Positions 1-6,983 of a stretch of DNA of 19,504 nucleotides are shown one piece after another. The position numbers were made by a program, and so were the translations under genes. The notes beneath the pieces were generated by a model. That model had not been told where the DNA came from. It did not search any database and saw nothing but the letters and a program-made list of their open reading frames with translations. Numbering within the stretch: the stretch's first letter is position 1; each line of letters opens with the position of its first letter. Source of the DNA: Methylococcaceae bacterium (GTDB lineage: Bacteria; Pseudomonadota; Gammaproteobacteria; Methylococcales; Methylomonadaceae); contig CANNLO010000058.1 in assembly GCA_947505055.1 (NCBI GenBank), positions 1 to 19,504 on the forward strand. The letters are read 5' to 3'.

Positions 1-2165
1 CCCAGCGAAGTACTGGCCCGTCTGTCACCCGCCATAAAAAAGAACAGACCATAATCAACGCCTATACCCAACACCAGCAACAATGCAAACAGATTAAACA
101 AACTAAACAACTGGTTAAACCAGCCCAACATGGCCAAGGTTACCGCCAACGCACCAACTGGAACCGACATGATAGTGACGCTGTTGCGCCAACCAAATCT
201 GTAACCCAAGCCAACTGTTGCCAAACAAAATGCGCTTAGCAATAAAACACTCGCCCTGACTCTATAGCGTTCAAACAATGATGATAACTGCTCAACCTGA
301 TCCACCCAAATAACATTTGGCAAACCTTGCAGGGCCTTTAATACCTTAACATCAGCAATCCCGGTTAAAGTAACCGTGCTCTGGCAACTGTCTGCCTCAC
401 AACCCAGCCACAAATTCCGCCTGTTTTCAACGGCAATCGCCAGCCATTCTGGCAAGTTTAGCGATTTATTCTCTGCCTTTACAAACGCGTCAAGCTCATG
501 ACTGACAGCCTTTTGTTCAAAACCCAGTTCAGTCATATAGCGTTCAAGCAAGTCCGAGTCAACCAGTTCATGCTTTACCAAGGTATAGTTTTGTTGCTGT
601 TGCTTGAGATCAGGCCAATAGTGACTTAAGCCTTCAAACTGAGCTAGTGCTTTTTGCTGCTTTAAGGTTTCCAGACGCTTAAGCAAACGTTGTTCATTCT
701 GATACCAGTCAGCTTGATCTTTACCCGATACCATAAAAAACTGACTATCCGGGCTTACCGGAAATAGCGACCGGATTTTATCGGCTGCACTTAACAATTC
801 AATCGGTGCCGACTGCAACAAGCGAACGTCATCGTGCGGCGTCAGTTTCCAAAGCCCAGCTACTATAAACACAAGCAGCAATAGACTTAAGCTTCGCCGA
901 TTTTTTAATAAGTAACGCGGCCAGTGCAGTTCCCAATAGCGGGTTAATTTAAGTATTCCGGGCTTATGTTCAAAAGTAAACCCTGTTAAAAGTAACGGAA
1001 ACAACAATACCACCGTCAACCAGGCGACTAACAAACCCATCGCAGAAAATAACGCAACTTCCTGCAAGCCGGGAAACGGTGAAAAACCAAGTCCTGCATA
1101 ACTTAACAGATTACTTAACAGACCAAACGTCAGTCCGGGCAGAATTAAAGCCAGACCTTTCTGGGGATTCCAGTCCTTTTCCCCCAAACTGTCGCAAAGA
1201 AAATGTTGGGCATAGTCATCTGCGACACCGATTAAACTGGCACCAAACACTAAAGTCAGAATATGTATTTTGCCAAAAAAAAGCACGCAGATAACCAACG
1301 CAGCAAATAAACCGGCTCCAATTGCCATAGCCGACAACAGCAAAGGTCTGATACTACGAAAGGTTATCCAAAGCAAAAACACAATCCCAAGACTTGAACC
1401 TATCCCTACCGTAGAGATTTCCTGCTTTGCAGACTGCGCACCTTGTGCTGTAAATAAGGGCATACCCGAAACAAGCAACTCGCCGCCTGCCATTTTGACT
1501 TGTTCAGATACGGTTTGAACCAGGCTTGCCAAGGTTTCCAGCTTATCCAGCTGCAATTTTTCATCGTGCAAATCTGTCAATAACAATGCCCAAAAGTGCT
1601 CTTGGTCGGACACAACGACAATGCCCTGCTCTAGATTTAACTTGATGGGGTTTTGCGTATTGAAATAGCGGCTAAATATTAAGACCGGGTCATGCTCAAG
1701 ATCCGCCGCTTGTAATTGTCCCAGCGGACTATGCAGCATCTCTAGATTTTGCCTGAGTAACGCCTCGGGATTTTCAGCCAAAATAGCTTGGGTTTGGGCA
1801 TCCAGCAACTGATACCGATAAGGAAATAGCTGCTGATATTGTTGAATATATTGTTGCTGGGGGAGTTCCAATACTACTTTGTTAAACAGCTGGCTTTGTT
1901 CCAGTTGCAGTTTAAGCTTTTGCGCATGAGAAATCGCCAGTTCAGAGTTGTTCGCACCGGCCAGCCAGATCACTTTACGATTGATTAGTTCATTATGTTG
2001 CCGGATAGCTTTGGCGACTTGCGGCTGTTGTTCGTTGGTCGGCAATAACGCCAAAAAACTGGTTTCCAACCAGTCTTTAGTCAAGGCCTGACTACCGAGA
2101 ATGCAGATAACCACCATCCCCACCAGCCACAACCCTGCCGTCAACTTAGGGTGATAACCGTTCAA
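1..2165 (-). CDS. MMPL/RND-type exporter of the aryl-polyene cluster (3' end outside window)
   Basis: Inner-membrane exporter of the MMPL (RND-like) family, probably moving the finished aryl-polyene lipid or its carrier across the periplasm with the LolA-like protein next door. About 720 residues are visible. An N-terminal membrane segment is followed by a Gln-rich periplasmic loop, a block of membrane helices containing GVADDYAQHF, a sixth helix and second periplasmic loop, then further helices ending at GVGVDYGLFF just before the window edge. This duplicated layout and the G-x-G/A-x-D-Y motifs fit the family; perhaps 50-80 residues are missing. No ATG precedes the first helix: the first in-frame ATG (2115-2117) falls inside it. 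I chose the TTG at 2163-2165, which has AGGA eight bases upstream and overlaps lolA by 20 bases; TTG at 2142-2144 is an alternative. Family sure, exact start unsure. Confidence 0.85.
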   Translation of the reverse strand, partial: MNGYHPKLTAGLWLVGMVVICILGSQALTKDWLETSFLALLPTNEQQPQVAKAIRQHNELINRKVIWLAGANNSELAISHAQKLKLQLEQSQLFNKVVLELPQQQYIQQYQQLFPYRYQLLDAQTQAILAENPEALLRQNLEMLHSPLGQLQAADLEHDPVLIFSRYFNTQNPIKLNLEQGIVVVSDQEHFWALLLTDLHDEKLQLDKLETLASLVQTVSEQVKMAGGELLVSGMPLFTAQGAQSAKQEISTVGIGSSLGIVFLLWITFRSIRPLLLSAMAIGAGLFAALVICVLFFGKIHILTLVFGASLIGVADDYAQHFLCDSLGEKDWNPQKGLALILPGLTFGLLSNLLSYAGLGFSPFPGLQEVALFSAMGLLVAWLTVVLLFPLLLTGFTFEHKPGILKLTRYWELHWPRYLLKNRRSLSLLLLVFIVAGLWKLTPHDDVRLLQSAPIELLSAADKIRSLFPVSPDSQFFMVSGKDQADWYQNEQRLLKRLETLKQQKALAQFEGLSHYWPDLKQQQQNYTLVKHELVDSDLLERYMTELGFEQKAVSHELDAFVKAENKSLNLPEWLAIAVENRRNLWLGCEADSCQSTVTLTGIADVKVLKALQGLPNVIWVDQVEQLSSLFERYRVRASVLLLSAFCLATVGLGYRFGWRNSVTIMSVPVGALAVTLAMLGWFNQLFSLFNLFALLLVLGIGVDYGLFFFMAGDRRASTSL

Positions 2166-2742
2166 AATCAATGTCCTGTTCTGCTGTTAAGTGTTGCGGG
2201 TGAGTGATGCTTTTAAAGCTAATGTGGGTGCTATTACCGCCTGTTTCAAGTATTTCCAGGTCGCGCAACTCTGTGTCGCCCGACAACACCATCTTGCCTA
2301 TCACTTTTCTTAACAACTCATCCCGTGGTGTTAGCTCTAGTTGCCAGGTTTGTTTTTGAGCGGTGCCAATTAATTCAAATCCCTCGGCTAAAACCATTAA
2401 ATCACCGCCCAACATCGCCTTGAACACCTTACCAAAAGCCCCCGGCACCGCTTGCTCACCCTGCCCTGTCAAAAGTCTGGTCTCATTAACAAGTAATATT
2501 GAAGCAACCGGCATCTGTGTTTTCCAGATAACGCCCTTGCTTTGATCATAAGTAAACGATCCTGTCGAAATTAAAGGTTTATGTAAAACCTTAAGGTGTT
2601 TTTGTTGTTCAAAATCGCCCTGGGTGATGGGTGTTTTAACCAAGCGTGCTGTGATTTGAGTCAACACATCGTCAGCATGACTTTGATTGATTAACAGCAT
2701 CAGAAGTAACAAAGATTTTAAAAAAACGATTGTATGCATCAT
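2146..2742 (-). CDS. LolA-like periplasmic outer-membrane carrier protein
   Basis: A 198-residue exported protein of the LolA/LolB-like family found in aryl-polyene clusters. It is thought to ferry the lipidic pigment through the periplasm, as LolA does for lipoproteins. A signal peptide is clear: a hydrophobic stretch (about residues 7-18) ends at an SHA/DD cleavage site near residue 23. The mature part has the LolA pattern: an early TQGDFEQQK segment, a strand with LISTGSF, a MLGGDLMVLAEGFEL region, then the alternating strands of a half-barrel. The start is fixed by a stop codon just upstream; two ATGs lie in tandem. No good ribosome binding site is seen. Instead, an 8-codon open frame at 2739-2765 ends in an ATGA overlap with this start. 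The 3' end overlaps the exporter gene. This is not housekeeping lolA, judging by its cluster context. Confidence 0.85.
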   Translation of the reverse strand: MMHTIVFLKSLLLLMLLINQSHADDVLTQITARLVKTPITQGDFEQQKHLKVLHKPLISTGSFTYDQSKGVIWKTQMPVASILLVNETRLLTGQGEQAVPGAFGKVFKAMLGGDLMVLAEGFELIGTAQKQTWQLELTPRDELLRKVIGKMVLSGDTELRDLEILETGGNSTHISFKSITHPQHLTAEQDIDFERLSP

Positions 2743-2814
2743 TTAAATTGGTTTTTCATCTGCATGTTTCGGACTTGACCATTTAACTTGGAATGAGATA
2801 ACTTCTGGCGTTGC

Positions 2815-3330
2815 TTATTGTTTAAGGGCAAGTTCAACAATATGTTTAGCCGCTTCTTTAATTAAAATTGTCGTAGCTGTTTCTTCGCCACCCATCGTTG
2901 CGAAGCCGCCATAATTTTGATTAAAACTGACTTCAGCACCCGTAAAGCGTTCTTGCCCCTCCATTTTTGCCAACTCCTGGCCAGCTTCATTGCTGTAGAC
3001 CGCGTCATAAAGTAATGATCCTCTGCCCGCTCCAAAGCCAACAGTCAGTCTCAATGCGGCATTACCTGGAGTAAAGTCCATAACCTGAACTTTAAGGTTG
3101 ATTTTTTTATCGGATTTATTGTCAATATCAAAACCGGCAATAAGTAACTGTGCTTTTATTTCGCGGTTTAATTTATCTAAAATGACGGCATTGATATTTT
3201 CTCCTGCAACATTAACAATCACCGTATCGCCCACAAGTTTTAAACTTGTAGGTGGAACTGTAGAAATGTTTTTTGTAGAACAGGAAGCTAACAACAGACT
3301 TAGCAATATCAAAAATTTTAATTTATTCAT
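2815..3330 (-). CDS. DUF4410-like lipoprotein of unknown function
   Basis: A 171-residue predicted lipoprotein. The N-terminus has Lys residues, a hydrophobic run and a lipobox LASC with the lipidated Cys at residue 17, followed by Ser-Thr, which does not signal inner-membrane retention. The body resembles DUF4410 proteins: a helix rich in Asn/Leu (about 50-70), a VQVMDFTPGNAALRL stretch and the Gly-rich GFGAGRGSLLYDAVY, then a C-terminal helix. The family has no known biochemical role. It has the best ribosome binding site of the operon (GAGGAG eight bases before ATG) and is the only gene here separated from both neighbours (23 and 72 bases), so it may be translated independently or be a later insertion. 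It could help the LolA/MMPL pair deliver the product to the outer membrane; that role is inference from position only. Confidence 0.75.
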   Translation of the reverse strand: MNKLKFLILLSLLLASCSTKNISTVPPTSLKLVGDTVIVNVAGENINAVILDKLNREIKAQLLIAGFDIDNKSDKKINLKVQVMDFTPGNAALRLTVGFGAGRGSLLYDAVYSNEAGQELAKMEGQERFTGAEVSFNQNYGGFATMGGEETATTILIKEAAKHIVELALKQ

Positions 3331-3353
3331 ATTTAATACTCCTCTAAAGTGAC

Positions 3354-3767
3354 TTAATTTAAACCCAGTTTCTCAAACAAAATCCTCGGCGATTCAAAAC
3401 ACATCGACTTATCCAGCATATCGATCGCTACTTGAATACTATAGCCTTTGGTTAACCTTAAACCGGATTGTTTATCGGTGATCAGGTAATTAATTTTCAA
3501 ACGATTTTCCCATTCGACAATTTCTGCACTCACCGTAATAATTTGTCCGAAAATTGCCGGTTTCACATAACGAATTCGTAGATCTATAACCGGCCATGCG
3601 TACTCGGATTCACGCATTTGCGGATAGTTGTAATCAATTTTTTCGAGCAGGGCACACCGCGCGATTTCAAAATACTTTACGTAATGCCCATGCCAAACCA
3701 CTTCCATCATGTCGACATCATGGAATGGGATTTGAAGATCAATTGATGTTTGGTGGGGTGTGGTCAT
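3354..3767 (-). CDS. Hotdog-fold acyl-ACP/acyl-CoA thioesterase (4HBT/YbgC type)
   Basis: A 137-residue single-domain hotdog thioesterase of the 4-hydroxybenzoyl-CoA thioesterase/YbgC family. In characterised aryl-polyene clusters an enzyme of this type (ApeK in Xenorhabdus, from memory) is proposed to release or edit ACP-bound chains. The diagnostic N-terminal segment PFHDVDMMEVVWHGHYVKYF (residues 14-33) is intact, with Asp19 at the position of the family's catalytic aspartate, then FEIAR and the strand DLRIRYVKPAIFGQ. An upstream in-frame start exists, but I chose ATG at 3765-3767: it overlaps the TGA of the ammonia-lyase gene as ATGA, matching the coupling seen through this operon, and leaves the usual short leader before the catalytic motif. 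The substrate is inferred from context. Confidence 0.87.
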   Translation of the reverse strand: MTTPHQTSIDLQIPFHDVDMMEVVWHGHYVKYFEIARCALLEKIDYNYPQMRESEYAWPVIDLRIRYVKPAIFGQIITVSAEIVEWENRLKINYLITDKQSGLRLTKGYSIQVAIDMLDKSMCFESPRILFEKLGLN

Positions 3768-5332
3768 TGTTTGTATTTTGGCGCATCGCATGGGTACGAG
3801 GTGTTATACAAATCCCAGTGCTGTTTACTGGTTAACTCCAGGCACTGCCTGAGTTCTGCCTCCAAAGCCCGATCAGCCTTCAAAAACGGACTGTATTCGC
3901 GCAATTGTTTAACGGTGTTTTGCAAAGCCGGGCTTAAAGTTTCGAGGTTACCCCGCAGTTCGACGCCCTGAACCACTGCAAGCAAGACAGCTACGGCAAC
4001 CTGCTCGGTTAACTCCAAAATACGAATGCAATCGCGGGCGGCGATGGTGCCCATGCTGACTTTGTCCTGATTATGGCATTCGGTAGAACGAGAAAACACG
4101 CTGGCCGGCATGGTCAATTTAAGCGCTTCTCCGGTCCAGGCCGATACGGCTATTTGTAAAGCCTTAAAACCATGACTCAACAAAACCTGTTCGCCGGTCG
4201 CACCGGAAAGATTGGCCGGTAAGCCTTGATTGAAATGGGTATCCATCAACTGCGCCATTTGTCGATCCATTAAATCAGCGAGATTGGCCACCGCAGTTTT
4301 AAGCGCATCCATCGCAAAAGCAATATGTCCGCCGTAAAAATGACCACCATGTAAAACATGCTCGTTTTCGGCATCAATGATGGGATTATCATTAGCACTG
4401 TTTAATTCAGTTTCGATAAACTGCCGCAACCAGGGTAGAGAATCTTCCAACACGCCAATAATATGCGGCGCACAACGCAAGGAATAGCGATCCTGCAATC
4501 GGGTATCATTGCGCGGCGCACTTTGCTGTAACTGCAAGTCCGAGCGTAACCGCTCCGCAACACGACTTTGGCCGGGATGCGGTTTAACAGAAAACAGTTT
4601 CTCGTCAAAGTGATAGGCATTACCGTTTAAGGCTACCGAGGCCAAACTGGTGATGCGCGTGGCCAATTGTGATAAATACTCGGCGCGTTGATAGGCCAAA
4701 CAGGCGATGCCAGTCATGACGGCTGTACCGTTCATAATCGCTAAACCTTCTTTGGGTTTCAAGATTAAAGCTTCGATAGCAAGTCGGGCAAAAACCTCCT
4801 GCGTCGCGACTCGCTGCCCTTCAAAAAACACTTCACGCTCACCGGCTAAAACCGCAGCGACATAAGATAAAGGGGTTAAATCGCCACTGGCACCGACCGA
4901 ACCTTCTTGTGGAATCATCGGCAGAATATCCTGTTCCAACAACTTCGCCACTTGCTGTAACAAGCGGTAGCGAACGCCAGAATAGCCGCGCGCCAGACTG
5001 GTTAACCGCACCGCCAGAATGGCGCGGGTTTGTTCGGCATCAAAATGCTTGCCCAGGCCGCAACCATGAAAAGTAAAAAGCTGCCTGGGCAATTGCTCGA
5101 CCAGATTAAGTGGAATCGAAACCGTACAGGACTCGCCATAACCGGTGGTTACTCCGTAAACAAAACCCTCCTCTTTGAGCAAGGTATCGATAAAGCGAGC
5201 ACCTTTATCGATGCGCTCAACAAATTCCGGCTCACAACTTAACTCCGGTGAAGCTTGTTGCCTGGCTATTTGGCAGATAGCTTCGATAGTCAAGGGTTGA
5301 CCATCGAAAAGCACGGGATTTTTATTACTCAT
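3764..5332 (-). CDS. MIO-dependent aromatic amino acid ammonia-lyase (HAL/TAL/PAL family)
   Basis: A 522-residue cytoplasmic lyase that removes ammonia from an aromatic amino acid to give an aryl-acrylate. The MIO-forming Ala148-Ser149-Gly150 lies in the canonical GSVGASGDLTPL. The catalytic tyrosine sits in YGVTTGYG (Tyr59). Other family blocks are QDRYSLRCAPH, NSANDNPIID and CHNQDKVSMG. Aligned by eye with HutH, the two ring-selectivity positions read Phe88-His89 rather than Ser-His of histidine ammonia-lyases, His-Leu of Rhodobacter TAL, or Phe-Leu of plant PAL, so the substrate cannot be called safely. In this cluster the likely role is to supply a cinnamate or 4-coumarate starter for the adenylation enzyme. 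I chose ATG at 5330-5332 over a TTG nine bases upstream because it overlaps the previous stop as ATGA. Histidine breakdown is less likely: no other hut gene is present. Confidence 0.92.
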   Translation of the reverse strand: MSNKNPVLFDGQPLTIEAICQIARQQASPELSCEPEFVERIDKGARFIDTLLKEEGFVYGVTTGYGESCTVSIPLNLVEQLPRQLFTFHGCGLGKHFDAEQTRAILAVRLTSLARGYSGVRYRLLQQVAKLLEQDILPMIPQEGSVGASGDLTPLSYVAAVLAGEREVFFEGQRVATQEVFARLAIEALILKPKEGLAIMNGTAVMTGIACLAYQRAEYLSQLATRITSLASVALNGNAYHFDEKLFSVKPHPGQSRVAERLRSDLQLQQSAPRNDTRLQDRYSLRCAPHIIGVLEDSLPWLRQFIETELNSANDNPIIDAENEHVLHGGHFYGGHIAFAMDALKTAVANLADLMDRQMAQLMDTHFNQGLPANLSGATGEQVLLSHGFKALQIAVSAWTGEALKLTMPASVFSRSTECHNQDKVSMGTIAARDCIRILELTEQVAVAVLLAVVQGVELRGNLETLSPALQNTVKQLREYSPFLKADRALEAELRQCLELTSKQHWDLYNTSYPCDAPKYKQ

Positions 5333-6252
5333 ACGCGCCAAAAATCAAAAAAATTAAACCATTGCAAGGGTTCCAGTTGGCAATACTGTTCAAGTCGCTG
5401 GGCATAAGTTTGTATCGTGCTTTGCATGGCTTGCTCACGCGTCTTTCTTGGAAAAGTCAGACCATCGCTGAAATGATCAAAATAAATTACTTGCCTGCCC
5501 TGTTGTTTTAAACAAAACAGCGTGTAAACCGGACATTTAAGGAGCGAGGCCAGAATAAACGGACCTTGCGGAAACATTGCCTCATCGCCCAAAAAGTTGA
5601 CCCGACTCACGCGAGGATGCAGGCTGACTGGCGTTCTATCGGTAGCAATAATAACCAATTCACCGTTATCAACTTTATCGCTAAGCAATATTGAAGTGGC
5701 CGAGTTTATTTCTGTTACCTGAATCAGATTTAACCCACTGTTCTGATTGGTTTGCCGTAGCAATCCATTAAATTTTTCCGCATGTTTAGTGTGCACCAGT
5801 ACATTAATCCGAAAACTGTCATCCAGATCAGCTATTACACGACAAACTTCCAGATTACCCAAATGCGAACCCAACAATACAGCACCCCGGCCTTGCTGAA
5901 GCACCTCTATCAAGCTTTCTCGACCCTGATAATCGACATCCTCCAGCGATAAAGCACCCGACCACGCCGCCAATTTATCGATAATGGCATTGGCAAAACT
6001 GATGAAATGTCGGTAGCTGTCCCACAGAGTTCCGTTCAGATTCAAGGCAGGCTGAAATTTTGCAATCCTTTTCAGGTAGTCAAGACTGGCGGCTCTGCCC
6101 GACGTGTTGACCAACCAATAATAACTAACCACAGGATATAAAAAAAACTGTAACACTCCACGACCGAAGACTAAATAAACACGTAGCAAAAAACGCATGC
6201 CCCAAATCACACTCCATTCCCCCATCTCTGACCAATGTGGCGTTTTTTTCAT
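5329..6252 (-). CDS. LpxL/HtrB-type lipid acyltransferase of the aryl-polyene cluster
   Basis: A 307-residue acyltransferase of the lipid A lauroyl/myristoyl transferase superfamily, anchored in the inner membrane by an N-terminal hydrophobic segment (about residues 17-48). The catalytic H-x4-E motif is His130-Leu-Gly-Asn-Leu-Glu135 in LLGSHLGNLEVCR. Later blocks include VHTKHAEKFN and the VIIATDRTP/FLG...FPQGPFILASL region that lines the acyl pocket in this family. In many aryl-polyene clusters this domain is fused to, or sits beside, a GT2 glycosyltransferase; here they are separate genes joined by an ATGA overlap. The pair probably builds the glycolipid part of the product. Its acyl donor is unknown. 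Confidence 0.85.
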   Translation of the reverse strand: MKKTPHWSEMGEWSVIWGMRFLLRVYLVFGRGVLQFFLYPVVSYYWLVNTSGRAASLDYLKRIAKFQPALNLNGTLWDSYRHFISFANAIIDKLAAWSGALSLEDVDYQGRESLIEVLQQGRGAVLLGSHLGNLEVCRVIADLDDSFRINVLVHTKHAEKFNGLLRQTNQNSGLNLIQVTEINSATSILLSDKVDNGELVIIATDRTPVSLHPRVSRVNFLGDEAMFPQGPFILASLLKCPVYTLFCLKQQGRQVIYFDHFSDGLTFPRKTREQAMQSTIQTYAQRLEQYCQLEPLQWFNFFDFWRV

Positions 6253-6983
6253 GAACGGTGTCTGTTAAGCAGTTTCGGGATACGCGATAACATGCCAAAA
6301 AAAAGTTGGGCATGCGTTTTTGAGATTCTCAGGTTATCTTGCCATAACTTAAAATGCGACACGCCATCCGAGGGATAATGGACCGCTGTCGGTATATTTA
6401 TCATTTTTAGCCCCTGCCAATACAACCGCACCAAAATATCAATATCAAAATCCATGCGCCTGGCGATTTGTGTAGTTGTAATTAATTGTTCAACCGCCAC
6501 CAACGGATATACACGAAAGCCGCACATGCCGTCGGCCATCGAAAAGGACAAGCTATTTATCGCAATCCAAAGATTGGTAAAACGTCGTCCATACAAACGA
6601 CCTTTAGGCACGGATGCGTCAAAGACAGGTTGACCAAGAATCAGTGCTTCCGGTTGTTGTCTGGCAGTTTCAAGGAAAACGGGAATATCGTTAACATCAT
6701 GCTGACCATCAGCATCAATTTGTAGCGCATGGCTATAACCCAGGGCATAGGCTGCATTAAAACCATCAAGCATGGCAGCGCCTTTGCCTCCATTTTCTGA
6801 TCGTGTTATTAAAGTCAGCCAAGACGATTCAGGCTCAACGCAGCCTGCCAGGATTTGAGAACAAACATCCGAACTGCCATCATTGACCAATATTGTGGGA
6901 ATGCAGAAATGTTTTAATCGGGCCAACACCACAGGAATGGCCTGCTCATGGTTGTAAACCGGGATTATGATACAAACTTTCAT
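6249..6983 (-). CDS. GT2-family glycosyltransferase (GT-A fold)
   Basis: A 244-residue inverting GT2 glycosyltransferase resembling dolichol-phosphate mannosyltransferases. The N-terminal strand CIIIPVYNHE (residues 4-13) leads to the nucleotide-binding NDGSSD (34-39). ENGGKGAAMLDGF lies at about 63-75, and the metal-binding DADGQHD begins at residue 90. A GMCGFRVYP acceptor loop follows. No transmembrane segment is obvious. It overlaps both neighbours by ATGA, so it is surely part of this operon. It probably adds a sugar to the aryl-polyene lipid or its anchor; donor and acceptor are not visible from sequence. In some aryl-polyene clusters the same domain forms the N-terminal half of a fusion with the LpxL-like acyltransferase. 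Confidence 0.86.
   Translation of the reverse strand: MKVCIIIPVYNHEQAIPVVLARLKHFCIPTILVNDGSSDVCSQILAGCVEPESSWLTLITRSENGGKGAAMLDGFNAAYALGYSHALQIDADGQHDVNDIPVFLETARQQPEALILGQPVFDASVPKGRLYGRRFTNLWIAINSLSFSMADGMCGFRVYPLVAVEQLITTTQIARRMDFDIDILVRLYWQGLKMINIPTAVHYPSDGVSHFKLWQDNLRISKTHAQLFFGMLSRIPKLLNRHRS

Noticed and set aside
1079..1518. Plus-strand open frames opposite the exporter gene
   Set aside because: They lie antisense to a continuous MMPL reading frame and their peptides show no recognisable domain or ribosome binding site.
3764..5332. Annotation as hutH for histidine breakdown
   Set aside because: No other hut genes are present, the selectivity pair is not Ser-His, and the gene is translationally coupled inside an aryl-polyene operon.
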